A stretch of DNA of 5,542 bases, from the NCBI GenBank assembly GCA_002346305.1, contig DDZI01000026.1:4511-10052 (forward strand). The letters run 5' to 3'. The notes beneath the pieces were generated by a model, which was not told where the DNA came from, searched no databases, and worked only from the letters and a program-made list of their open reading frames with translations. A program made the translations under genes and the position numbers. Below are positions 1 through 5,542 of the stretch, in pieces; within the stretch, counting starts at the first letter, position 1, and each line of letters begins with the position of its first letter. This DNA comes from Actinobacteria bacterium UBA3012. GTDB lineage: Bacteria; Actinomycetota; Actinomycetes; Nanopelagicales; Nanopelagicaceae.

Positions 1-10
1 ATTAGCGTAA

Positions 11-1516
11 AGGTGTTTTGGGGATATCGAAGAGGGTGAATTAATTATCACTAGAACGCTCTCTCGTGATGGAAAAAATCGTGCAGTTCTGGGTGGTGCA
101 CCTACAACATTAAACGCGCTTTCTGATTTGGGAGAAGAGTTAATCGCTCTTCATGCTCAATCCTCAACTTTTCGGTTGTTAAAAGGGTCTAGACAACGGG
201 AAATCATTGATCTTTTTGGAGGAAGTGAACTTTCCAAAGAGTTAACGAAATATCAAAAATTGTTTAAAGAGTATCGCTCGGTGATTGCAGAAATTGAAAA
301 GATTCTGTCGCTTAACCAAGCGCGTGAGAGTGAAATAAAGCGAATCAATGAATTTTTGCAACATTTTAACAAAGTCAAACCAGTTTTCAATGAAGTTAAA
401 AACTTGCGGGAGCGAGCAGATCAATTAGAGAATGTTGATTCCTTTACTAGCGGTTTGCAAGAAGCAAATCTTTTCCTAGGTGAAGATGAATCCAGCGCTT
501 TGGTGCAAATCTCAAAAGCGAAACGTTCAATTGAAGGAATCCCGGCGAATTCAAAAGAGATTGATGATTTGAAGATTGAGATCAGTCAAATTCAAATTTT
601 GGTAAATGAACTTACCCGCTCTATTTCAAGCCAACTTGATTCACTAGAAAGCAATCCGCAAGAGTTAGAGAAAATCAATTTACGTCGATCGGAGTTGTCA
701 GCACTTTTCCGTAAATTTGCTGTTGATCAATATGAAGATCCGGCGGCGGAGTTGATATCTAGGGCTGATGCTGACAACAAACTTCTTCAACAGTTGCAAG
801 ATGGAGATGGAGCAGTAGCCGAACTTGAAAAGAAGAAGGTAGAGATATCTGCTGATCTGGGAAAATCTGCAAAGAAATTAACTCAATTGCGCAAAGTTGT
901 TGCTGAAAAACTAGGCGTTGAGAGTTCAAATGAAATCAAGGCACTTGCGATGCCAAACGCGAAATTGATTATTGAAATTTCACCGACATCCTCAGAGCTT
1001 TCAGTCCTATTTGAAGGTGAATTGTTACCTTGCGCTCCATTTGGCAGTGATGATGCAACTTTCTTGCTGGTTCCTCATCCAGGTGCCCCGGCTTTGCCGA
1101 TTCAAAAGGGTGCAAGTGGTGGCGAATTATCCAGAGTGATGTTGGCTATCGAATTAGTATTAGCGCAAGCTGGTTCGGTTCCCACTTATTTATTTGACGA
1201 AGTGGATGCCGGAGTTGGTGGCAAAGCAGCCGTAGAAGTTGGTCGCAGATTGGCGCTCTTGGCCCGTCACGCTCAAGTTTTGGTGGTTACACATTTGCCG
1301 CAAGTAGCTGCATGGGCAGACCACCATTTTGCGATTTTGAAGAGTTCAAGTGAATCTGTCACCTCTAGCGATATTAAATTGCTGACCAGTGGCGAACGGG
1401 TAAGTGAGATAGCCAGAATGATGACCGGCTTGTCAGATTCTTCCAGTGCTCAAGAACACGCGGGAGAGTTGCTTGATTTAGTGAAAATGGAAAAAGGGCG
1501 CGCGCCAGTTCGATAG
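11..1516 (+). CDS. recN: DNA repair protein RecN (SMC-like ATPase), 5' truncated
   Basis: RecN is a cytoplasmic SMC-like ATPase that acts early in recombinational repair of DNA double-strand breaks. The C-terminal half of the ABC head is intact: signature G-A-S-G-G-E-L-S at 1109-1132, Walker B F-D-E-V-D-A-G at 1193-1213, and the H-loop histidine in T-H-L-P-Q at 1292-1294. Before it, roughly 230-940 encodes a charged, Lys/Glu/Leu-rich stretch fitting the RecN coiled-coil arms. The N-terminal Walker A lies upstream of the window. There is no ATG, GTG or TTG in frame between 11 and the TTG at 128, but RecN-like sequence (GDIEEGELIITRTLSRDGKN) already begins near position 20, so 128 is not the true start. 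The frame carries a TAA at 8-10, so the gene is either frameshifted by an edge sequencing error or broken. Stop TAG is at 1514-1516, 11 nt before pyrG, suggesting one operon. Identity is secure; intactness of the 5' part is unknown. Confidence 0.94.
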   Translation, partial: RCFGDIEEGELIITRTLSRDGKNRAVLGGAPTTLNALSDLGEELIALHAQSSTFRLLKGSRQREIIDLFGGSELSKELTKYQKLFKEYRSVIAEIEKILSLNQARESEIKRINEFLQHFNKVKPVFNEVKNLRERADQLENVDSFTSGLQEANLFLGEDESSALVQISKAKRSIEGIPANSKEIDDLKIEISQIQILVNELTRSISSQLDSLESNPQELEKINLRRSELSALFRKFAVDQYEDPAAELISRADADNKLLQQLQDGDGAVAELEKKKVEISADLGKSAKKLTQLRKVVAEKLGVESSNEIKALAMPNAKLIIEISPTSSELSVLFEGELLPCAPFGSDDATFLLVPHPGAPALPIQKGASGGELSRVMLAIELVLAQAGSVPTYLFDEVDAGVGGKAAVEVGRRLALLARHAQVLVVTHLPQVAAWADHHFAILKSSSESVTSSDIKLLTSGERVSEIARMMTGLSDSSSAQEHAGELLDLVKMEKGRAPVR

Positions 1517-1522
1517 GATAAT
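1514..1522 (+). promoter_or_regulatory. possible -10 element for pyrG overlapping the recN stop codon
   Basis: TAGGATAAT spans the recN stop. It contains TAGGAT (1514-1519), matching the actinobacterial TANNNT -10 pattern, and GATAAT (1517-1522), five of six matches to TATAAT. The distance to ATG 1528 is 8 or 5 nt, which would put transcription initiation at or within a base or two of the start codon and give a leaderless pyrG mRNA. No good -35 hexamer is visible 16-18 nt upstream. The same bases could simply act as a weak Shine-Dalgarno sequence. Low confidence. Confidence 0.25.
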
Positions 1523-1527
1523 CGTCC

Positions 1528-3174
1528 ATGGCTCCAGCGCACATGACTAAGCATTTGTTTGTAACCGGAGGCGTCGCCTCATCTCTCGGAAAAGGTTTAA
1601 CCGCCTCCTCTCTAGGTCGATTACTTAGAGCCCGTGGTCTTCGAGTAACCATGCAAAAGTTGGATCCATACCTAAATGTTGATCCAGGAACTATGAATCC
1701 CTTCCAACACGGAGAGGTTTTCGTAACCGATGATGGTGCTGAAACCGATTTAGATATCGGTCATTATGAAAGATTTTTAGATGTTAATTTAGAGGGCAGT
1801 GCAAATGTGACTACTGGCCAGATTTATTCCAGAGTAATTGCAAGAGAGCGTCGTGGAGAGTATCTAGGGGATACCGTTCAAGTAATTCCGCATATTACTA
1901 ATGAGATTAAAGAGCGCATGCGCGCTGCGGCTTCACCTAATATCGATGTGATCATTACTGAAATCGGCGGAACTGTCGGAGACATCGAATCACTTCCCTT
2001 TTTGGAAGCTGCTCGCCAAGTCAGACAAGATGTTGGCCGCGATCATGTATTTTTCTTACATGTTTCACTTGTTCCATACATCGGTCCTTCAGGTGAATTG
2101 AAAACTAAACCAACTCAACACAGTGTCGTGGCCTTACGAAGCATTGGTATTCAACCGGATGCAATCGTCTGTCGTTCGGATCGCGAGATTCCCGCATCAG
2201 TTAAGAAAAAGATTTCACTGATGTGCGATGTTGATGCCGAAGCAGTGGTTGCTGCAAGTGATGCTCCTTCAATTTACGATATTCCAAAAGTTCTACATAA
2301 AGAAGGTTTGGACGCATTTGTGGTGCGTCGCCTTGGAATGCCATTCCGCGATGTTGACTGGAGTGATTGGGATCAATTATTAGATCGAGTTCATAAACCA
2401 ACTGCTGAAATTAATATTGCACTTGTTGGGAAGTATGTAGATCTGCCAGATGCGTACCTTTCAGTCACTGAAGCGTTGCGAGCAGGCGGATTCGCAAATA
2501 CTGCCAAAGTAAATATCAAATGGGTTCCAAGCGATGATTGTGAAAGCGAAGCAGGTGCTAAAGCCGCGCTTTCTGGAATTGATGCGATCTGCGTTCCTGG
2601 CGGTTTTGGGGTGCGTGGAATCGAAGGAAAAGTTGGAGCTTTGAAATTTGCGCGCGAAAACAAGATTCCAACCTTAGGTTTGTGTCTTGGTTTGCAATGC
2701 ATGGTAATTGAAGGCGCACGAAATTTAGCTGGAATAAAAGATGCAAACTCCGCGGAATTTGCACCAGATTCAAAAAATCCAGTAATTGCAACAATGGCTG
2801 CACAAGAAGCAGTGTTGCGCGGAGAACAGGACATGGGTGGAACCATGCGACTTGGACTATGTGCAGCAGCATTAAAAGAAGGTTCAGTTGTTCAGGCGCT
2901 TTACAAATCCAATTTAGTTGAAGAGCGTCACAGACATCGATATGAAGTCAATAATTCCTACCGTCCTAAATTAGAAGAGGCAGGATTGGTTTTCTCAGGA
3001 ACTTCGCCAGATGGACATCTGGTGGAATTTGTAGAGTTGCCTGAGAGCGAGCATCCTTTTTATGTGGGAACTCAAGCACATCCTGAATTTAAGAGCAGGC
3101 CCACTAGACCGCACCCACTTTTTGTTGGTTTAGTTAGAGCAGCACTTGCTACGAAAGCAAGTAAGAACAAATAG
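1528..3174 (+). CDS. pyrG: CTP synthase (glutamine-hydrolysing)
   Basis: Catalyses UTP + ATP + glutamine to CTP, the last step of de novo pyrimidine nucleotide synthesis, as a cytoplasmic tetramer. The protein is 548 residues, normal for the family. The N-terminal synthetase domain (about 7-275) has the P-loop-like GGVASSLGKG at 14-23, K44 in KLDPYLNVDPGT, D76 after GAETDL, and E145 in EIGGTVGD, which correspond to the ATP/Mg contacts of E. coli PyrG. The C-terminal class I glutamine amidotransferase domain (about 297-540) has nucleophile C386 in LGLCLGLQ and catalytic H518 and E520 in AHPEF; the catalytic set is complete. Start: ATG 1528 is preferred over ATG 1543 (internal residue Met6) because weak Shine-Dalgarno-like bases (AGGATA, 1515-1520) precede it and actinobacterial homologues have a short tail before TKHLFV. 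Neither start has a strong ribosome site. It lies 11 nt after recN and is probably co-transcribed with it, or driven from a -10-like element overlapping the recN stop. Confidence 0.98.
   Translation: MAPAHMTKHLFVTGGVASSLGKGLTASSLGRLLRARGLRVTMQKLDPYLNVDPGTMNPFQHGEVFVTDDGAETDLDIGHYERFLDVNLEGSANVTTGQIYSRVIARERRGEYLGDTVQVIPHITNEIKERMRAAASPNIDVIITEIGGTVGDIESLPFLEAARQVRQDVGRDHVFFLHVSLVPYIGPSGELKTKPTQHSVVALRSIGIQPDAIVCRSDREIPASVKKKISLMCDVDAEAVVAASDAPSIYDIPKVLHKEGLDAFVVRRLGMPFRDVDWSDWDQLLDRVHKPTAEINIALVGKYVDLPDAYLSVTEALRAGGFANTAKVNIKWVPSDDCESEAGAKAALSGIDAICVPGGFGVRGIEGKVGALKFARENKIPTLGLCLGLQCMVIEGARNLAGIKDANSAEFAPDSKNPVIATMAAQEAVLRGEQDMGGTMRLGLCAAALKEGSVVQALYKSNLVEERHRHRYEVNNSYRPKLEEAGLVFSGTSPDGHLVEFVELPESEHPFYVGTQAHPEFKSRPTRPHPLFVGLVRAALATKASKNK
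3144..3162 (+). other. 7-bp perfect inverted repeat in the last codons of pyrG
   Basis: ACTTGCT (3144-3150) and AGCAAGT (3156-3162) are exact reverse complements separated by a 5-nt loop (ACGAA). The repeat sits in the pyrG codons just before the stop, so the RNA could form a small hairpin. No U-tract follows, so it is not a standard intrinsic terminator. It might affect mRNA decay or segmental expression of ald, or it may be a chance consequence of the coding sequence. Confidence 0.35.
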
Positions 3175-3178
3175 ATAA

Positions 3179-3194
3179 GTCTCTAACCCGAGAC
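3179..3194 (+). other. 5-bp hairpin between pyrG and ald
   Basis: GTCTC (3179-3183) and GAGAC (3190-3194) are perfect reverse complements around a 6-nt loop (TAACCC), within the 39-nt pyrG-ald gap. It lies immediately upstream of the AGGAAA (3195-3200) that is the best ribosome-site candidate for ald. There is no trailing U-run. A role in translation of ald or mRNA processing is possible, but a 5-bp stem is weak evidence. Confidence 0.3.
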
Positions 3195-3213
3195 AGGAAA
3201 CGAGCTGGTTGCC

Positions 3214-4335
3214 TTGATTATTGGCGTGCCAAAAGAATTAAAGAATTTAGAGTTCAGAGTTTCATTGACGCCTGCTGGTGTTCGCGAATTAGTTTCGCGG
3301 AAACATCAAGTTTTTGTTGAGAAGTTTGCTGGCGTTGGCTCAGGAATTTCAGATGAAGAGTACGTCTCAGCCGGTGCGAAAATTATTGATGATGCCGCGG
3401 GCGTTTGGAAAGCTGCTGATTTAATTATCAAAGTAAAAGAACCTATTGCTAGCGAATATGCCCTCTTGCGTCGTGATCAAATTCTATTTACTTATTTACA
3501 TTTGGCTGCATCGATGGATTGCACAAAAGCGTTATTGGATAGTGGAATAACCGCAATTGCTTACGAAACAGTTGGCAAAGATGGAGTTGCCCCATTACTC
3601 GCACCGATGAGTGAAGTTGCCGGACGCATGTCGATTCAAGTTGGCGCTCATCATCTAGAAGCGGCACAAGGTGGTCGTGGAGTTTTGATGGGAGGCGTTC
3701 CAGGAGTTACTGCAGCACAAGTTGTAATTATCGGAGCGGGAGTCTCTGGGACTCAAGCCGCTGTCGTTGCGCATGGAATGGGCGCGCGAGTTTCAATTCT
3801 GGATAAAAACATTAATCGATTGCGCGAGCTCGATCATAGATTTTCAGGAACTGTGCAAACTGTTTATTCCACCGATCTGGCTCTTGAAGAAGCTGTTATC
3901 CATGCCGATTTAGTGATTGGAGCGGTATTAATTCCCGGCAAGAAAGCTCCGAAGTTGATTAGTAATGCACTTGTAGCAAAAATGAAACCAGGAAGTGTTT
4001 TGGTAGATATTGCGATTGACCAAGGAGGATGTTTTGAAGATTCTCATCCAACTACACATGCTGAGCCAACATTTAAAGTACATAATTCAATTTTTTACTG
4101 TGTAGCAAATATGCCAGGCGCATTCCCGAGGACCTCGACTTTTGCGCTGACAAATGCAACCTTGCCATTTCTACTGAATTTGGCTGACTTAGGCTGGAAG
4201 CAAGCGTGCATGAATGATCCTGCTCTTCTTGCCGGTTTGTCGACACATGGCGGAAAACTATTTAGTGAGCAAGTTGGCACATCTTTGGATCTACCCTTTA
4301 CCAATGTCACCCATTTCGATGACCTCATCAAGTGA
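3214..4335 (+). CDS. ald: alanine dehydrogenase (NAD-dependent)
   Basis: Catalyses reversible oxidative deamination of L-alanine to pyruvate and ammonia with NAD+, linking amino-acid use, nitrogen assimilation and NADH balance in the cytoplasm. It is 373 residues, the usual length. Active-site residues known from the Mycobacterium tuberculosis enzyme are present: R15 and K75 (substrate binding), H96 in TYLHLAA, and D269 in DIAIDQGGCFE (D270 there, since this protein is one residue shorter in between). The Rossmann motif GAGVSG is at 174-179, and D197 at the end of the next strand (SILDKN) fits NAD rather than NADP preference. The start is TTG 3214: it gives the canonical IGVPKE N-terminus, and no other ATG, GTG or TTG exists upstream in frame after the pyrG stop. 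The AGGAAA at 3195-3200 is 13 nt away, longer than ideal, so translation may be modest or coupled to pyrG. The 3' end overlaps the probable start of xerD. Confidence 0.97.
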   Translation: MIIGVPKELKNLEFRVSLTPAGVRELVSRKHQVFVEKFAGVGSGISDEEYVSAGAKIIDDAAGVWKAADLIIKVKEPIASEYALLRRDQILFTYLHLAASMDCTKALLDSGITAIAYETVGKDGVAPLLAPMSEVAGRMSIQVGAHHLEAAQGGRGVLMGGVPGVTAAQVVIIGAGVSGTQAAVVAHGMGARVSILDKNINRLRELDHRFSGTVQTVYSTDLALEEAVIHADLVIGAVLIPGKKAPKLISNALVAKMKPGSVLVDIAIDQGGCFEDSHPTTHAEPTFKVHNSIFYCVANMPGAFPRTSTFALTNATLPFLLNLADLGWKQACMNDPALLAGLSTHGGKLFSEQVGTSLDLPFTNVTHFDDLIK

Positions 4336-5254
4336 GAGTTTGGATATAACTCTTTACTTAGATCATCTGTTAGTTGAGCGGGGACTATCGCAAAATACGT
4401 TATCTGCTTACGCTCGCGATTTGGGGCGGTATTTAGAGTTTATAGATTCTAAATCAAAGGATTTTGCGCAAGTTGATGAAAGTGATCTAGCAGATTTCTT
4501 AACTTTTCTACGTAATGGGAACTCTGAACATGCAACTCTGTCTGCAACATCTGCCGCTCGCACTCTTATAGCTGTCCGGGGTTTCCATAAATTTATGGCC
4601 CGTGAAAATGGGGGATTAGATCCAGCCCAATCCGTAAAGCCACCAACTCCAAGTCGAAGATTGCCAAAAGCGTTATCGGTAAATCAGATTGAACGAATTA
4701 TTGCTAGTACTGGTGATGGAAGCACTGCTAAAAGTTTACGAGATTGCGCATTAATTGAACTTTTGTACAGCACTGGCGCACGTATCAGCGAGTTAATTGA
4801 TTTAGATAGAAACGATTTAAAGGATCCGATTACTTCACTTAGATTGTTAGGAAAAGGCGGAAAGGAACGGATAGTTCCGGTTGGTAAATATGCCGTTGAT
4901 GCGATGGAAAAGTATTTAGTAAGGGCAAGACCGGCTCTGTTGGCTAATGGAAACAGTGGTAATGAACGGGCCTTGTTTTTGAATCAACGTGGCACGCGAT
5001 TAAGTCGCCAAAGTGCTTGGGAAATTATTCGTACTGCAGCAAAAAACGCAGGTATCGAAGTTGAGATAAGTCCGCACACAATGCGTCACTCTTTTGCCAC
5101 ACATTTGCTCGATGGTGGAGCTGATATTCGAACCGTGCAGGAATTGTTGGGCCATGCTTCCGTTGCTACAACGCAGATCTACACATTGGTGACCATCGAT
5201 CGGCTACGCGAGGCTTATGCCAGCGCTCACCCAAGAGCGCAGATCAAAGCCTGA
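4319..5254 (+). CDS. xerD: site-specific tyrosine recombinase XerD
   Basis: Tyrosine recombinase of the XerC/XerD family, which resolves chromosome dimers at dif during division. From ATG 4319 it is 311 residues, near the usual 300-310. An N-terminal SAM-like core-binding domain (about 9-95, with YLDHLLVERGLSQNTLSAY) precedes the catalytic domain (about 115-305). The whole catalytic set is present with XerD-like spacing: R155 in GARISEL, K179 in LGKGGKER, H253 and R256 in SPHTMRH, H279 in LLGHAS, and nucleophile Y288 in TQIYT. Start: ATG 4319 or ATG 4304 both fit the family; each overlaps the ald end (17 or 32 nt) and neither has a convincing ribosome site, which suggests translational coupling to ald. 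The frame is open further upstream but encodes non-homologous residues there. XerD rather than XerC is inferred mainly from its position beside parA, as in other Actinobacteria. Confidence 0.93.
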   Translation: MTSSSESLDITLYLDHLLVERGLSQNTLSAYARDLGRYLEFIDSKSKDFAQVDESDLADFLTFLRNGNSEHATLSATSAARTLIAVRGFHKFMARENGGLDPAQSVKPPTPSRRLPKALSVNQIERIIASTGDGSTAKSLRDCALIELLYSTGARISELIDLDRNDLKDPITSLRLLGKGGKERIVPVGKYAVDAMEKYLVRARPALLANGNSGNERALFLNQRGTRLSRQSAWEIIRTAAKNAGIEVEISPHTMRHSFATHLLDGGADIRTVQELLGHASVATTQIYTLVTIDRLREAYASAHPRAQIKA

Positions 5255-5268
5255 GGGAAAACCCGCAC

Positions 5269-5298
5269 TTGCCTACTCGGGAGGGCTGCCTCTAGGCT
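5269..5298 (+). promoter_or_regulatory. candidate parA promoter
   Basis: TTGCCT (5269-5274) matches the -35 consensus TTGACA at four of six positions. After an 18-nt spacer comes TAGGCT (5293-5298), an actinobacterial TANNNT-type -10. Transcription would begin near 5305, giving a leader of about 24 nt that contains the good ribosome site at 5314-5320. The consistent spacing of all three elements, in the only intergenic region longer than 40 nt, is the main support. This is by-eye evidence only. Confidence 0.45.
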
Positions 5299-5304
5299 CC
5301 CCGA
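5277..5304 (+). other. imperfect inverted repeat between xerD and parA
   Basis: TCGGGAG (5277-5283) pairs with CTCCCCGA (5297-5304), seven base pairs with a single bulged C (5299) and a 13-nt loop. It covers the candidate -10 of the parA promoter. No U-tract follows (AATAAGCG), so it is not a typical intrinsic terminator, although actinobacterial terminators often lack one. It could end xerD transcription, serve as an operator, or be incidental. A competing pairing exists: CCCG (5262-5265) with CGGG (5278-5281). Confidence 0.35.
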
Positions 5305-5313
5305 ATAAGCGTT

Positions 5314-5320
5314 AGAGAGG
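5314..5320 (+). promoter_or_regulatory. ribosome binding site for parA
   Basis: AGAGAGG is the strongest Shine-Dalgarno-like sequence seen before any gene in this window and ends 8 nt before the TTG at 5329. It decides that start, because no ATG or GTG occurs in frame until the GTG just before the Walker A motif, which would remove the start of the fold. GAGA (5315-5318) can pair with TCTC (5323-5326) in a weak 4-bp hairpin. Confidence 0.6.
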
Positions 5321-5328
5321 TTTCTCGT

Positions 5329-5542
5329 TTGAGCAATAAATCGACAAAAGAGCTGGAACTAGTCACAGTTAATGAGCTTTTCAAGGGCCGGCAAAAAGCT
5401 GTCCCGAATGTAAAGTCTTTTGCTTCTGGTGACTCTCACGGGCCGGCAAAAACTATTGCGGTTGTGAACCAAAAAGGTGGCGTTGGTAAAACAACGACAA
5501 CCATTAGTTTGGGCGCATCACTTGCTGAGATGGGTCGCCGAG
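5329..5542 (+). CDS. parA: chromosome-partitioning ATPase ParA/Soj, 3' truncated
   Basis: The N-terminal 71 residues of a ParA-family MinD/ParA P-loop ATPase, which works with ParB bound at parS to segregate chromosome origins. The fold begins at about residue 41 with KTIAVVNQKGGVGKTTTT, where KGGVGKTT (49-56) is the deviant Walker A motif: K49 is the signature lysine and K54 the P-loop lysine. About 40 residues precede the fold, as in many actinobacterial chromosomal ParA proteins, and they look low in conservation. TTG 5329 is chosen because of the ribosome site 8 nt upstream. The gene runs off the window end, so the switch motifs and C-terminus cannot be assessed. Position after xerD agrees with the actinobacterial block in which parA is followed by scpA and scpB. 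ScpA/B themselves are outside the window. Chromosomal rather than plasmid origin is inferred from these neighbours. Confidence 0.93.
   Translation, partial: MSNKSTKELELVTVNELFKGRQKAVPNVKSFASGDSHGPAKTIAVVNQKGGVGKTTTTISLGASLAEMGRR
5385..5452 (+). repeat. 13-bp direct repeat pair inside the parA N-terminal extension
   Basis: GGGCCGGCAAAAA occurs exactly at 5385-5397 and again at 5440-5452, 55 bp apart. Because 55 is not a multiple of three, the copies are read in different frames (within KGRQKA at residues 19-24 and GPAKT at 38-42), so protein conservation does not explain the identity. The GC-rich core contains the palindrome GCCGGC and stands out from the AT-leaning surroundings. Function is unknown. 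Confidence 0.6.

Noticed and set aside
242..424. Minus-strand 60-codon open frame in the recN coiled-coil region
   Set aside because: It is antisense to the Lys/Glu-rich coiled coil and reads as a Phe/Leu-rich mirror of it; no ribosome site or homology was recognised.
1374..1652. Minus-strand open frame across the recN-pyrG junction
   Set aside because: It lies antisense to two well-supported genes, its protein shows no recognisable domain, and it is best explained as a shadow of their codons.
2061..2076. parS-like sequence in pyrG
   Set aside because: TGTTTCAC matches one half of the parS palindrome (TGTTTCACGTGAAACA), but the second half (TTGTTCCA) does not, so it is at most a chance half-site.
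2201..2872. Several minus-strand open frames within pyrG
   Set aside because: All are antisense to the conserved PyrG synthetase and glutaminase domains, with low-complexity translations and no start-site support.
4214..4303. Upstream extension of xerD to ATG 4214
   Set aside because: It would overlap ald by over 120 nt and add about 30 residues that do not resemble any XerD N-terminus; the family start falls near 4304-4319.
4095..4331. Minus-strand open frame antisense to the 3' end of ald
   Set aside because: It overlaps strongly conserved Ald residues and has no recognisable domain.
5255..5328. dif recombination site beside xerD
   Set aside because: No paired 11-bp XerC/XerD-type arms around a 6-bp centre were recognised in the spacer; the inverted repeat there has a different architecture.
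1..5542. Mobile element, defence island, CRISPR array or RNA gene
   Set aside because: All coding space is accounted for by core genes, no spaced repeats or tRNA/rRNA-like segments were seen, and XerD is the housekeeping type in a conserved neighbourhood rather than a phage integrase.

Overview
The window holds one compact, all-plus-strand run of housekeeping genes: the 3' part of recN (DNA repair), pyrG (CTP synthase), ald (alanine dehydrogenase), xerD (tyrosine recombinase), and the first 71 codons of a parA/soj chromosome-partitioning ATPase. Both ends cut genes, so this looks like a fragment of a larger chromosome or a metagenomic contig.

The protein sequences are clearly actinobacterial. 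PyrG carries an N-terminus of the mycobacterial/streptomycete type, and Ald matches the actinobacterial form residue by residue around its active site. The recN-pyrG-xerD-parA neighbourhood is a classic actinobacterial block. Base composition is far below the usual high-GC Actinobacteria (low-to-mid forties percent G+C by eye), and spacing is very tight: 11 nt between recN and pyrG, 39 nt between pyrG and ald, a short ald/xerD overlap, and 74 nt before parA. Together these suggest a streamlined, low-GC planktonic actinobacterium such as the freshwater acI group (Nanopelagicales). That assignment is an inference and was not searched.

Layout: 1-1516 recN, truncated at its 5' end, with an in-frame stop at 8-10 that suggests a frame error or a real lesion at the edge; 1528-3174 pyrG; 3175-3213 a short gap with a small hairpin; 3214-4335 ald from a TTG start; about 4319-5254 xerD, overlapping ald; 5255-5328 the only real intergenic region, with a credible promoter and ribosome binding site; 5329 to the end parA from a TTG start. 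The first four genes are probably co-transcribed, and parA probably has its own promoter.

Functionally the genes share a DNA-maintenance theme: RecN in double-strand-break repair, XerD in chromosome-dimer resolution, ParA in origin segregation. Two metabolic enzymes, CTP synthesis and alanine/pyruvate interconversion, are embedded among them. I found no defence system, mobile element, CRISPR array, RNA gene or novel multi-gene system. The points worth a second look are small: the recN edge frame break, a divergent RecN motif, a possible leaderless pyrG promoter, hairpins around the pyrG/ald junction, a compacted and rearranged gene order, overlapping inverted repeats at the parA promoter, and a 13-bp out-of-frame direct repeat at the start of parA.
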